DNA of 64,000 nucleotides from Stercorarius parasiticus (taxonomy: Eukaryota > Chordata > Aves > Charadriiformes > Stercorariidae). The notes beneath the pieces are model-generated. The model ran no database searches. It had not been told where the DNA came from and saw only the letters and a list, made by a program, of their open reading frames with translations. The first letter of the stretch is position 1. The number at the start of each line of letters is the position of its first letter. The stretch spans positions 165,993 to 229,992 of the forward strand of contig VWZL01002017.1 in NCBI GenBank assembly GCA_013396915.1, in the 5' to 3' direction. The position numbers and the translations under genes were made by a program. Of this stretch, positions 24,001 through 35,400 are shown in pieces.

Positions 24001-25309
24001 TCATGTGTAAGAAGCAAACCCAAAGAAATTGAAATAAGAGACTTCTTGGAGAAGCAAAGAGGTTGAACTTGAGGAAGCTGGAAAAATTGTGAGAAATTTT
24101 TGTTCAGGGGTGCTGAGTAACAGTCCTGAGTTCATTCCTCGTCCTCTAGCCGGTTATGTCCCACTCACAGTTTTGCTCAAGTTCTGAAACCCCTTGTCAT
24201 CAGAAAGGTCAATCTATTGCTCTTCAGGGATGCTTGCTGGTCTCTCACCAGACGAACCAGAGTTTTTGCTCTAAGAAGCATTACCAAGTAATCTGAGGAG
24301 CCGCAACCCCAAACGTGGCCAGCCTGCTGACCTTTTTCTGTGTCCTTCACTGCTCCATCCTAATTCTTCTTGTAGTTTCTGCATGTTACATTTTGGATGA
24401 GCTCAAATGACATCCCAGTTTATTTTTAGAGAAAACTCAATAGCAAGACAGAGCTATCACCACATCATTTCCACAGAAGGACAGACATTTAAGGAGACAG
24501 ACGTTTTCCCCTTGTTATTTCCCTTTTCTTTTCTTACTGTGCTTTGCATCAGCTCCTTTATGTCTCTCTCGCAGGTCGCAGCAGAACTCAGAGCAGCCCT
24601 TCATGCCAGGCATATTGCATATGGAGCTCATACCTAAGAGTATATACCTCAACTTTACTCGCCTTAACTTGTAAACTTAACAGGTCTTGATTTAACGTAT
24701 CCACTACCGAGGGATGCCCTTCCCCACGGTACACCCAAAGCCCAGCTGAGCGCTGCCCCGATGTTTTCCCTGACAAGGGTCCGTACTAAGACCCCCACAA
24801 TTTTCATTGTTGTCTCCTGGCAGCATCAGCAGTAACATCAGCTGCCACGCACTCTTTTTGGTGTAAAAATATTGTGGTACCTGTGCCCCTGCGGCTGCAC
24901 ACGGATGAAATGCAAATCACCTTTGAGAACCCATTTAAATATATCATTATATTAAGAAAAATGAAAGTGTGGTGTTTTTTTAATATTTCAAGGAGGTACA
25001 AAGGAAACGTGGTACAGCCAGCTTTCTCCAAAGATCTAAAGGGATCCCCAAAGTCTTTTTAAAATAAACTTTCCCTTAATTGGGAGAAATGATTCAGTGT
25101 GCTGTGGGGGGCAAAGAAGTAGAGCATAGCCTGTTTCCCTCTGTGCCAGCTGGCTGGCTTTGATTTGCAAACAGCACAGAGAAGGCTCTAATATAATTCT
25201 CTTAAAAGTGAATGCAGCTATTCCATGTTTATGCCTGCAAGTGACTGCAGAACGGTGTGAAAGTATATCAGCAATAGAGTCGCCTGCATGAACAAAGCCA
25301 CCCTCTTTT
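21049..25309. other. Intergenic, between TIGAR and CCND2
   Basis: About 4.3 kb without a recognisable exon, RNA gene or young repeat. The longest open frame (23341-23868, plus) resembles no protein I know and has no supporting splice or conservation signal. TIGAR promoter-distal elements could lie here but cannot be picked out by eye. Confidence 0.5.
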
Positions 25310-25730
25310 CACAGAATCATGGAATCACGGAATCACAGAATTTTTCAGAGTTGGAAGGGACCTCTAGAGATCATCTAGTCCAGCTCCCCTGCTAAAGCAG
25401 GATTGCCTAGAGCACATTACTCAGGACTGCAGCCAGGCGGGTCTTGAAAGTCTCCAGAGAAGGGGACTCCACAACCTCCCTGGGCAGCCTGTTCCAGCGC
25501 TCTGTCACCCTCACCGTAAAGAAGTTTTTTCTCATATTTGATCGGAACTTCCTGTGTTCCAGCTTGTGCCCGTTACCCCTCGTCCTGTTACTGGGAACCA
25601 CGGAAAAGAGTCTGGCTCCGTCCTCCTTAAACCCACCCTTTAGATACTTGTAAACATTAATAAGGTCTCCCCTCAGCCTTCTCTTCTCCAGGCTAGAGAG
25701 TCCTAGCTCTCTCAGCCTTTCCTCATAAGG
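25310..25730 (-). mobile_element. CR1 LINE fragment, 5'-truncated
   Basis: The plus strand begins CACAGAATCATGGAATCACG, then GAGTTGGAAGGGACCTCTAG, the reverse complement of a CR1 3' end. The minus strand encodes [20 protein letters not shown] and [18 protein letters not shown]. Homology ends near the CTTTCCTCATAAGG segment. Confidence 0.93.
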
Positions 25731-28366
25731 AAAATGCTTTCCTGGCCTGTTTCTTCCCCATGAAATGTAAGATCAAAATACACCTTCTCTACCTTATTAT
25801 CTACATTGCCATTAAGCAGTCCACGTGTTCGATAGTGCATGCGAGGTGTCCTTCGTCTCTCCTGCTCTTTACCCATAGGATGTTTGAACATGCTGGTCAT
25901 TTATGCATCCTCCTGTGCATCCCTCCGGGCAGAGTACAGATGACTGATGGGCTGTGACTGCAGGATTCAGTGACCTAGGGAGTCCCGTCTGCTGATTTTA
26001 ATGGGATGAAGCACCGAAGCAATGCTTAAGGGTTAACATCATATTGAGAAAGGTGGACTCCATATCCCTCATACCTCTTGGCAGCTAAATCCCGACTTTT
26101 CCTGATGGAAAGAAGGAAATGACTTGGCCAGACTTACCAGAAATTCTACCTGCCTTTACATCAGCTTTCTATTTATTGATGTCACTAGTAATTGACAGTA
26201 CGAGGCAAGAATGAACTGGAGTTGGTGGGAAAACTATTAACCAAGTCAACAGCGGAGCTCGCACTGTCTTCATCAGGGCTAGAATTTCATTCTGTTTGTG
26301 CTAGTTGCATGATTTTTGTATGGAATTTTGCTTTTCTAGAGCAGCACAGAATGAAGAGTGGCTACATTGTTCATGGACAAACTAAAAAATACAGCAATTG
26401 CAATAGAAGTGTTTGAAAAGACTCCTGAAACAAGCATTAAGGCTGCCTTATTTGAAACACACAGGAAAAATCCCTGCTTAGAAAGATAAACTGCATTTCT
26501 AGTCCCTACAGAAAGACTTAGGGAAATAGAAAATAGAACATAATCTAACTCGTATACTGACATTGGAAACACCGAGCGATTGTGTGGTGTTTTTCTCTTC
26601 TGAAATCTCAATACTAAAGCTTTTTCCTCTTTGCCTCCACAGTTTTCTCAAACACACAAGTCAGTCCAGCATGCCGTTGTTTTAAAGCAGGATTTTGCTA
26701 TGTTGTCCCTCCTTAAAATCCTCAGGCTGTCCTTATGTAAAGTATAGGATCATGATGGGCAGAAATTGTTTGCAGATGGTAAGAAGACGACAATACAAAA
26801 TGGTTTCACAGGCCACATAATAATGGAACTTAACCCTATTGTATGTGGCTTCTCAGTATTCAGCCAGCTTTCTTTAAAGGAAGGGAACAGGCTGTTGTCC
26901 AATTAATTTCAATTTTAGCCTCTGCGCCCTATATCCACTATTTCTGAAAACATACATTTACTTGAACGACAGCAGAAAATGTCTTTTCTGCTAAGTCTAG
27001 ATTTAGTAAAACCTCTTAAAACACAAAGCTGAAGAGCACATTCCTGCAGTTCTCTAGGACTATTGGTGACACTATAGTGGGAAAGGAATTAATCCCCTGA
27101 AACCTGAAAATACTCTAGAGAGCACCCCTTTCATCTTTAAACCACAACTGGAAGGTGTAAGAACAACCCTCACAAGTTCCAGTTCTTCATAGGCTCTAAG
27201 TTACGCCTATGAAATGCCACAGATGGATGATCATGTTAAAGGTGGCTAGAGGAACATGAGTACTAGTGATGCTTTAAAATCTCTACCTTTGGTGCAAACA
27301 ACCTGTGAAATATGAGGCTCACAGGTCACTTTGCAGTGAAGTCTTAAGACTTTGCCTGAAGCCACAGCTCCCAAAATTGTGTGATTATGGCTAGAAAGGT
27401 CTGTTATCGCCTGAGTCAAGACCTCATGATTTAGTTCGTATTTCCTATCCCATATTTGTTCATATGTATTTCTTTTTGCTCATGTGTTTCTTCATTTTAG
27501 CAACATGTGTTCTTCCTTCTTTCCTTTTAAATATTTTTCCTTCTCCCTATTTATCACTTCTCGGGTTGTTTTTTTCTTGTTTTTTTTTTTTTTTTTTCCT
27601 GTTTTCAATTCTCTTCTCTGTTTTTAACTGTGTTATTCACCAGGGTGTCTGCCCAAATACCTCTTCTTCATTCTTCGGTGCCTCTTTGTTCTCCCCAGGG
27701 GTGCCCAAAGGCCTGTAATTCAGTAGAAGATTGCTACTGGATGGCAGTGGAGAAGGAGAGACGCTGAGGTCAGGCTAAGCACGTCACCTGGGAGAGTGGT
27801 CAGTTCACATCAAGCATCCACAAGCAGGAGACATGGAAGTGGGAGAGGGAGCGGGCGAGCATCTCGCCTCCTGGCCACAGGCTGAGGAAGGAGTGTCAGC
27901 ATGTGGAGGCTTCTTTCTTCCTGCTGGCTTCACCACAAAGCCCTCTCCTTTCACTCAGTTTGACCAACGCTTACAAAAATAACAGAATTTTTGCAGTAGC
28001 CTCTTAAATGCAACAAATAACCAAGTGGAGGTTTAAATAACACTGCAGTTAGTTGCAAAAATGTGCATGCCGTATACTTACAAGGACTCTTCCACCAGCT
28101 CAGTTAAATTTCCACAAAATGTTTTGATCCGGCAACTTACCGTTTTTAAGAATTTGCTCTTCTGAACTCCCGCGGGACCGTTTCACGTAAGTAACATGCC
28201 AGAATTTGCCTATCCAGTAGGCAATGAGCTACGTTTTAGAGGAAAACTTGTTCTGTGACTGCAACATTCAATAGTTCACATTTTCTACGCCTGCTAACAC
28301 TATCTATCTGGGAAGGAGGCTCCTTTTGCACCATCTTCACACCGAATGAATAAAACCAAGAGAGGC
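25731..28366. other. Intergenic, downstream of CCND2
   Basis: No gene recognised. A T-rich tract lies around 27565-27600. The open frames are short and of low complexity. Confidence 0.5.
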
Positions 28367-28385
28367 AAATTTAGGTCAAGGTGAG

Positions 28386-28391
28386 TTTATT
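28386..28391 (-). terminator. CCND2: CCND2 polyadenylation signal AATAAA
   Basis: The plus strand reads TTTATT, which is AATAAA on the minus strand, in the context GGACAATAAACTCACC, the same as I recall at the human CCND2 3' end. Cleavage is expected 10-25 bases further on, near 28367. Confidence 0.85.
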
Positions 28392-28703
28392 GTCCATACA
28401 GCATACCTAATCCCGCCAAAACACTTTTCTTAGAACCATCTTTAAACTAGTCAAAACAACAGGTTATTAATAAAAATGACAACACTGAACAAAGACCTTT
28501 TAAAAGGTAATCAAGACTACACTGTATCCGAGTCTTATCCATCAAAAACAATCTCACATACTTTCTAAATACTTTTGTTTACACTGATCATGTCTACTAC
28601 CGCACTTTCTAGCATCCCCTGACCATATAAACATCCACACCTCTTAAAGAGCACATTGTGAGAGAATAACATTGACTTGATATGGCATCACACTCGATAA
28701 AGC

Positions 28704-28768
28704 AAAAAAAAAAAAAAAAAAAAAAGTTTGAGAANAAAAAAAAAAAAAAAAAAAAAAAAGTTTGAGAA
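28704..28768. repeat. Duplicated poly-A plus GTTTGAGAA unit
   Basis: Plus strand: 22 A residues then GTTTGAGAA, one N at 28735, then 24 A residues and GTTTGAGAA again. This lies in the CCND2 3' UTR where the transcript carries a long U-rich tract. The duplication plus N may be an assembly artefact. Confidence 0.9.
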
Positions 28769-28796
28769 CAGAAACTGTGCAACCGAGAGTGATTTC

Positions 28797-28803
28797 TGAG
28801 GTA
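28797..28803 (-). promoter_or_regulatory. Candidate let-7 site in CCND2 3' UTR
   Basis: The minus strand reads TACCTCA (7mer-A1 match to the let-7 seed) within ATGTACCTCAG, which I recall as the same in the human UTR. Functional use is inferred. Confidence 0.5.
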
Positions 28804-30216
28804 CATGAGAACATGGTAATAAACATAGTGGAAAAAATCCAGTGGCCAGGTGGTTTGCTCAGTAATTAAGAGCCGTCCGATTATTCAAGCATAAATCATC
28901 GACACTAAAATGGGATTAATAGCATTTTTTTCTTTCACAAGCATGTTTGGGATATAAATAAATTGATTATGAGGTGCTCCTAAGCTGCAGGACTGGGAGG
29001 GAGGGGAATACCACCAAAGTACCATCAACAGGAAGCTGAGAGAGAAACACTTTTAGCAGTTTGGCACTTGTGAAGGTATAATCAGCAATGCTTTTTTTTT
29101 AATTAATCAATAGGAAGATTTATGATTTCTGCAATTCGGGGAAAAAATCTCACACCTCATTTGCAATAGTAGCAGTATTTTTTTTTTAATGTCTGTTAAA
29201 AAGGAGTACTACTACGCAGTACTTTTTTATTTTGAATGCTACTGTGTAAACGCTCAACTTCTAGCTTTTCCAGACTTCAAACACAGTAAGCTTCTGGGTG
29301 TAACCAGACGGTTAGTATTTTTGAGTAGGACACTGCAGGCGAGGACACTTACCCCTGGTGGTGACACGCTCAGACCCGCGGGGTCCCTGGGAGGTACCGG
29401 GGCTGCCCAACGGCACTGCCCCTTCCAGCCCAACTCCCCCTCCAACCGCCGCGCGAGGAGCCGACCTCGGTGGTGGACCTCAGACCCCTTCCTGGTGGTC
29501 CTCAGCCCCCTTCCTGTCAGTGCTGCACAGCCCCAGGGGGGACAACACTGCAGCAGGGGATCCCCACATGGCACCAGGGCACTGCTGGAGGTGGGATGGA
29601 AAGCAGGGGCAGGCACCCTTAATACTGCTCCTGCCTACACTCGACCTACAGCACGGATGGGAGCAAACCATGCAAACACCATGGACGTGGTGCCTACGCT
29701 CACCGAGGGCAGCCACGCTACAGCCCAGCACGCAGAGAGGGCATCCCACCGTCTGGGGATCCTGTGGCACGCTCCCCCATGGAGCCATGTTTGCTAACGT
29801 AGGAGGGCTGTCAGGGGATGCTCTGATCTGTCACACACACGCTGCACGGGGCTACCGAGTCTTGCTTTCACAAAATTAACTATTTTTTTTTTTTTCCCTC
29901 CAGGAAAGACACTGTCGCTGAACTTCAGGTGCTCCCAATGTGGACCATCAAGGCAGGAGGTGACAGCGGTGAGAAGGCGGCTGTCCCCACCACCGGTTTT
30001 GGGAAACACGGACCTGCTCTGGCGAAGCTGCCGGCAGAGAGTCAATGTATTTTTTCCACTATGAAAAGGACACTGAAGACCGAAACGGAGCCAGCGCCCC
30101 GGCTGCCTGCAACCTCTTCCCGGCACGGCCGGAGTGCGGGCCCCAGGGAAAAACCAAACTGTCACGTTGTGAGGTATTGTGAAAATGGGAACCATTTCTG
30201 TTTTGTCCAGTAAACC

Positions 30217-30223
30217 TGAGGTA
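30217..30223 (-). promoter_or_regulatory. Second candidate let-7 site in CCND2 3' UTR
   Basis: The minus strand reads TACCTCA followed by GGTTTACTGGAC, a context shared with the human UTR as I recall it. Confidence 0.5.
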
Positions 30224-30569
30224 AGTATACCGTCTTTGCAGGATGTGATCAGGAAGGAAGTTAAAAAAAAAAAACAAAACCAAAAACCCCCAAAAACCAA
30301 AACAACAACAACACCTTAGAATCTTACTCCATTTCTACCCTCATCTAGCCAAATACGGCTGAGTCCATTCATATAATATTCTTCGAAGTAGCATGTTCTT
30401 TCTGGATTTTTGTCTTAAAAATGCAAACATGAACATTTCAACCAACAGCTTCATACTGTATAATTTGCAAACTGTTAATACAATTGTGCAAAAAAAAAAA
30501 AAAAAAAAGTTGCTCCAACTCCTTTGCCATCTAAATGCCTCTTCGTTACAGATGGAGCAGAAAAATAAA

Positions 30570-30577
30570 TTCAAGTA
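30570..30577 (-). promoter_or_regulatory. Candidate miR-26 8-mer site in CCND2 3' UTR
   Basis: The minus strand reads TACTTGAA, a full 8-mer complement of the miR-26a/b seed, in a GTACTTGAATTT context also present in the human UTR as I recall it. Confidence 0.55.
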
Positions 30578-30741
30578 CACTGAATACACCTTTGTAATAA
30601 AACTCCCAAGTCACACACCTTGATGTTTACACTCGTGTCTTTTGCACCAGCGATTTTCTTTCGTTGTCCATAGATAAGCATGCAGGTGGTATTAAGATCC
30701 TTCTGTGACACTGAACAATACAAATCGTCAGGCTTTTATCC

Positions 30742-30762
30742 GGAATGTCATGACAGGAATGT
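30742..30762 (-). promoter_or_regulatory. Paired candidate miR-1/206 sites in CCND2 3' UTR
   Basis: ACATTCC occurs twice on the minus strand (plus strand GGAATGT at 30742-30748 and 30756-30762), 14 bases apart start to start. Two closely spaced copies are also what I recall in human. miR-1/206 seed matches at this spacing can act cooperatively. Confidence 0.55.
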
Positions 30763-31005
30763 CATCTGAAGCAGGTGTTGGTATTTCCAGCAACACCGCA
30801 ACTAACCAAGTACACCAGATACTGGAAAATATTGACTATAAAAAGCTATATGCTTTGCTTTTGTGACTTTTTCTTTCTTTTTTTTTCCTTNTGTACAGGG
30901 CATTTCCAGTAAATCAAAGAACTCATCATATCTCCACTTAACCATCTACTTCAGGATTTGAAATTTAAGCAGTAAAATAATATATTATAAAAATGTTTAT
31001 AAAAT

Positions 31006-31012
31006 AGCAGCA
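31006..31012 (-). promoter_or_regulatory. Candidate miR-15/16/195 site in CCND2 3' UTR
   Basis: The minus strand reads TGCTGCT within GTGTGCTGCTATTTTATA, a block matching the human UTR as I recall it. Confidence 0.55.
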
Positions 31013-31151
31013 CACTCAGTGAAACAATACAGCTAAGTACTGTTAATGTGAATAAGAATGAAACAAATCATAGCTTCTTAGCAGCGCAAAAAAAAAAAAA
31101 ACAAAANAATCATCATAAACCATCTCATTTAATCCCTTAGGAACAATTTTC

Positions 31152-31158
31152 AAAGTGC
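31152..31158 (-). promoter_or_regulatory. Candidate miR-17/302-type site in CCND2 3' UTR
   Basis: The minus strand reads GCACTTT within TTCGAAAAGCACTTTGAAAA, the core matched by the AAGUGC seeds of the miR-17 and miR-302 families. The block appears conserved with human. Confidence 0.5.
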
Positions 31159-32332
31159 TTTTCGAATGAAATGGTTTACAAAAACGCTCACTGTGAATCA
31201 ATAGTTAATGAAATGCTGAAAAAGTGTGCGGGAGTGGTGGGGGAAGATGGGTAAGTAGAAGAGGGATCAAACCGAATCTCATCTTCTTCAACACAGTGAG
31301 GATATGTTAAAAAGGAAGATGCACAGAGCATCATTTAAATGTCTTTACGGACAAGCTAAGGAGCTGCCAAAAGTTAACATTGATGTGAAGCATTAGCACT
31401 GTAAAGGAATATAATGCTTTTCACAGATGATCCACCGCATCTTGCAATCCATAGGTCAGAGGCGGTCTGATTAGCCGACTGCTCAGAATTAATTGGTGCA
31501 TTTCCCCCATCTAACGTGAACACTTGATAACTTTGGCTTGGCCCACAGGTGGGTAAATGGGATTGCCCTTATGCCAAAGATGCTGCTGTGTTTAGAATGA
31601 ACCATTTCTGAAGAAAAAGTAGAAAAAGTCAAGACGGGAGAGGGGAATTTGAAAAAAAAAGAAAACAAACAAAAACAAACCCCAAAAAAACCCCAAAACC
31701 ACCTGCTCTTCTGGCTGGCAAAATAAAGCATCTTCTTTCTTAGGTAGCAGCTACCACAGACAGCAAGAGTAAACAAAACTAACGTACAGAGATCCAACAA
31801 ACACTTCTGACTAATAACAGAGGTGACAGATCAGCAAATCTCTTCTGTATTCAAAATGGTTCAATTGCTTCAGGGATCTTTTCCCACTTCGCCCTAAACC
31901 CCTTATTCTATTGCTTTGCAATCTAGTCAAGCCATAAAATCGCACACACGATTCCTTTCTTAAATCTAAAAAAGGGGTGTATGCACTAGGTCATAATACA
32001 CATACAAGTATACTCTACTTTGTTCCCACAAACGCAGGCTTACATTTATCTAGCTACTTCGTATGCTTTTATAAGCATTTAATATCACTGATACATAATC
32101 AAATAGCAATTACCAAATATATTGTGGGATTCCCTTCTGTAGAACATCACAGGCACCAAATGCTTTTTTTTTTTTCATTATTCAGTTTTTGTATATTTTT
32201 TTTTACCTAAAAGAGCTTTAAATACGTTCTATGTGGGAGCAGATTAAAAAAAAAAAAAAAGATTTCACTCTAAAAATAGTAATAAAAATAAAAGGGCTGG
32301 GGGAGCAAGCGTGACTTTCTGTGCTGATGTCC

Positions 32333-32488
32333 TCACAGGTCGATATCTCTCACATCTGTGGGAGTGCTGGCCTGGTCCAGTTCGTCCACCGTCTTAGAAG
32401 GATTGCTTTGCTGTTGCTGCCGCCGGACTTGCCTAAGGCTGTTTACTAGCACCGCCTCGATCTGTTCTTGACAAGCTTTAAGGCAGTC
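32333..32488 (-). CDS. CCND2: CCND2 coding exon 5 (last), cyclin D2 C-terminus
   Basis: Cyclin D2 binds CDK4 and CDK6 in the nucleus and drives RB phosphorylation in G1. This exon follows a CCTCTAG acceptor and encodes 51 residues plus TGA. It starts [18 protein letters not shown], continues [18 protein letters not shown] and ends [29 protein letters not shown] closes the second cyclin fold. The ending contains the Thr-Pro site (human Thr280) whose phosphorylation promotes nuclear export and ubiquitin-dependent turnover. The Gln-rich stretch lies where vertebrate cyclin D2 proteins vary most. The phase joins exon 4 exactly (GTG|GAC). Confidence 0.97.
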   Translation of the reverse strand, partial: DCLKACQEQIEAVLVNSLRQVRRQQQQSNPSKTVDELDQASTPTDVRDIDL

Positions 32489-35400
32489 CTAGAGGACAGA
32501 AAGCAAATTGATCTGTTAGTGGAGATAAGACAGGTATTTTTCCTTACTGAGCTAGTGGAAGTTGGAAGAGCACCAATCTGATATTCCTGAGGAGCGTCTG
32601 CCATGACAGAAAATAACCTTGAATTCTCACGAGTAATCACTGTGTACAAACTTCCTGGGTTAAAATGCTAATGCCATCTTTATCAGACTCTCCAAGTCTT
32701 AATATTTCACCTGTCCTTGCTCATTTGTGTGGTCTTCTTGAGCAGGAACCCGAAGTGTTGCAAAAAAGGAAGGGTGGGGTATATGAATTTTTGCGTTCTC
32801 CAGTGCAGGGTTAAGTGACGTGGGTGGGTCTTCACCACAAAAAAGCTGCATTTTTCTCCCGGAATAACCAACATGGGCTATACTAAGGTTACACAGACAG
32901 AAGCACTTCAGTTTTACCATCAAGCAAATTGATGATAAACCAAAGCCAGAGAGAAGTTCTGAGGTCCCTGAAAAAGCACAGCGCTCATTGCTGAGTTTTT
33001 ATCAGTCACGCATTTGGGTCCCCAAGGCAAAGGCAAAAGAAGGGTCTCTTTACTATGAAAATTCACGCAAAGGGAAGGAACAAGGCAGCCCCAAACACAC
33101 AGCCATATTATTGTTCTCTGAGCGCATTCCAGAGGAGAAAAATGATTTCAGCAGCGGAGGAGGAGGAGGTGTAGGGTGTGCTCCCACACCTTCACTCTGA
33201 GAGTAGGACTATTTTAGCAGCCCCAGGAATAATTATTGGCAATAGTTCACAGAAGACGTTACAGCAACAACACATATTAAAAAAAAGATGTAAGTCAAAA
33301 ACACACAACCAAGCCTCAGAGACCACTACAGCACAAATTATACTATGTAACACTTGGAGAAAGAGCAGGATACCGCAATAAACATGGAAGTATAAATAAA
33401 AAAATAAATGCGAAGGATTCACCACACTTAAGCCAGACACAGCGACGAAGACAGTGACTATTAAAATATTACAGATATTCCACATTCCTGATAATACACT
33501 GCAAGACCAAATAATATGGTCACTTAAAAAAAAAATAATAATGAAGTGCGAGAAAACATTGACAAACACTTGGTTATAGCAGAAACTGAAAAATAAACCC
33601 CAAGCCACGACTGTGTAAACACAGTGCCAGTTATGTGCAGCGTGCTGCAACTGTGAGAGTATCGATACGACACTGCGTAGGTGGGGCAGGTGGTGCTACA
33701 ATAAATGGCCTTTTCTAACAGCAGCCCTGGGGAGTCCTTCTACAATACTGGAAAAGGTACTGACACTGTAAACTTACTGAAGCCTGGGTCTGCATAAGGG
33801 CTGGGTCTCTCTCACACTTCAGGCAGTAGAGAAACGCAGGTTTTGGTGGTAGAGGAGTGGTACAGCAGAGTGTTTTAACTAGAGCCCCGGCAGCATCCGG
33901 CAGGGCTGCTGAGACCCCAGTATGAGCATTCCCACTTGCAGGCAGGGGAGCTGAGGAACAGAGCTGGGCACCAACCCCCCACGGGGTTCCATGGGCGCTT
34001 GTGTCAGCCCAGGAACCCAGGCTGGGATGCGACTGCAACGCTGGGCAGCTGGGCTCCGACCGGCACCCCCCACTTCCTCTGCACAATACCAGGTTATTCG
34101 GGAGAGTCTGAAATATTCATGTATGCAGGTTTAATTTGTCATCCTAGCCAGACCGGGAAAACACGTCAAATGCAGAGTATCTGTTCCACTGACGACGTTT
34201 ACGTTCGCGATGGGCGCAATTAGCTCCAGTGGGTCACGAACACCCATTTTTCTTGGCTACCAGCCAGCAGCTGCTAGCTGCCAAATCATGTCCTCTCCTT
34301 GTTGTGAAACTGTCCTGCTTAATATAATGAAGCATCACAACCTTCCTCTGAAGCTGCATCTGCCAAAGAGAGGCCGCGAGGGACGGCTTTTCAAACTGAC
34401 CCAGGAAAAAATGGGGCTGGATGAGATACTGGCTGTATTAGGGACAAAAATATTCACGGTGATGTGGATCACATCAGCTAAACCCAAAGTGAGATGTCAT
34501 CAAAATCTCCCGAGTATCTGGGCTACCTGTGTGCAACCTGACCGGGGAGTTTGTTCCCTCAGCACGGTAACACCATGGTGAAACAGAGGACGGGGCACGG
34601 CCACACGGAAAAACTCTGCTGCAATGCTGTGTGCCTGTGGCGGCCAGACCGAGCCTTCCCCATGCTCGCCTTGTGTCCCGAGAGCCGGTGACTGTGGGGG
34701 ACTGCCCTGGAAAAGCAGCCGTGGTCAAGCTATCTGGCTTGCAGCCGTGCCATACCTACCCCAGCTCAGCCCCACTGTAAGCAATGCTGCTCACTGCCAG
34801 CAGCTTTCCCAAGTCTTGGTTGCCGGAGCTGAACTTTCCCGTGCTTTACCCTCTGCCTCAGGCTGGCTTTTTTATGGAAGGGGAAAAACCGCAGCAAAAA
34901 AAAGTGCTGCTGTGTCCAAGGACAGGGTTAAGGAAAGCAAGTAATTTTACCAACATTAGCCAGCTCGATTTAATCAAGTTTCCTATTGTTGTATTTTTTT
35001 GAGAAGAATAGGTATAATTAGAATTCGGCATGGCACATGGAGCGGGGGGGGTGTCACATACCTTTTGATATCCTCAAGAAACACAGGCCAGGGTTAGACA
35101 AGATACGTGGCTCAGAAAACTGGGGTCCGTGTTCATTCAGAGCCCTGATGATGGAGGAGGTCTCTGCTTCAGAGGAAGGCAACCGCCATCCCTGCCTGCA
35201 CCTAAGCCCAGCCGAGCACAGGAGGGTCCCTGCAGGGGGGGGTGCACAGGAGTTCCCTGCCAGCCCAGGCACCCATGTTTCTCTCCTCTGGAAACCAGGT
35301 TATAGGAAAAATGGTATGTATGTACCCGCTTGCGCTCCCGTCGGCTGGAGGCTGCTGTCTGCTGGAGAAAAGGGAAGATTTAGTGTCCCAGCTTGCTCGG

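Larger units (their letters stand above)
28367..32332 (-). other. CCND2: CCND2 3' UTR
   Basis: About 4 kb from the CCND2 stop codon to the polyadenylation site, continuous with the last coding exon. Several blocks recall the human CCND2 3' UTR. They include the terminal GGACAATAAACTCACC, the stretch near 28620-28695 (minus-strand GCCATATCAAG and TTATTCTCTCACA), a TTTATAATATATTATTTTAC block near 30970-31010, and TTCGAAAAGCACTTTG near 31150-31165. These comparisons are from memory, not an alignment. The middle (about 29340-29830) is GC- and CpG-rich and less recognisable. Several poly-A or poly-T tracts and three single N bases (28735, 30891, 31107) lie in this UTR. It carries candidate microRNA sites, listed separately. 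Confidence 0.88.

Noticed and set aside
29189..29797. 202-codon plus-strand open frame antisense to the CCND2 3' UTR
   Set aside because: It resembles no protein, lies in a GC-rich block where stop codons are rare, and the opposite strand is open too.
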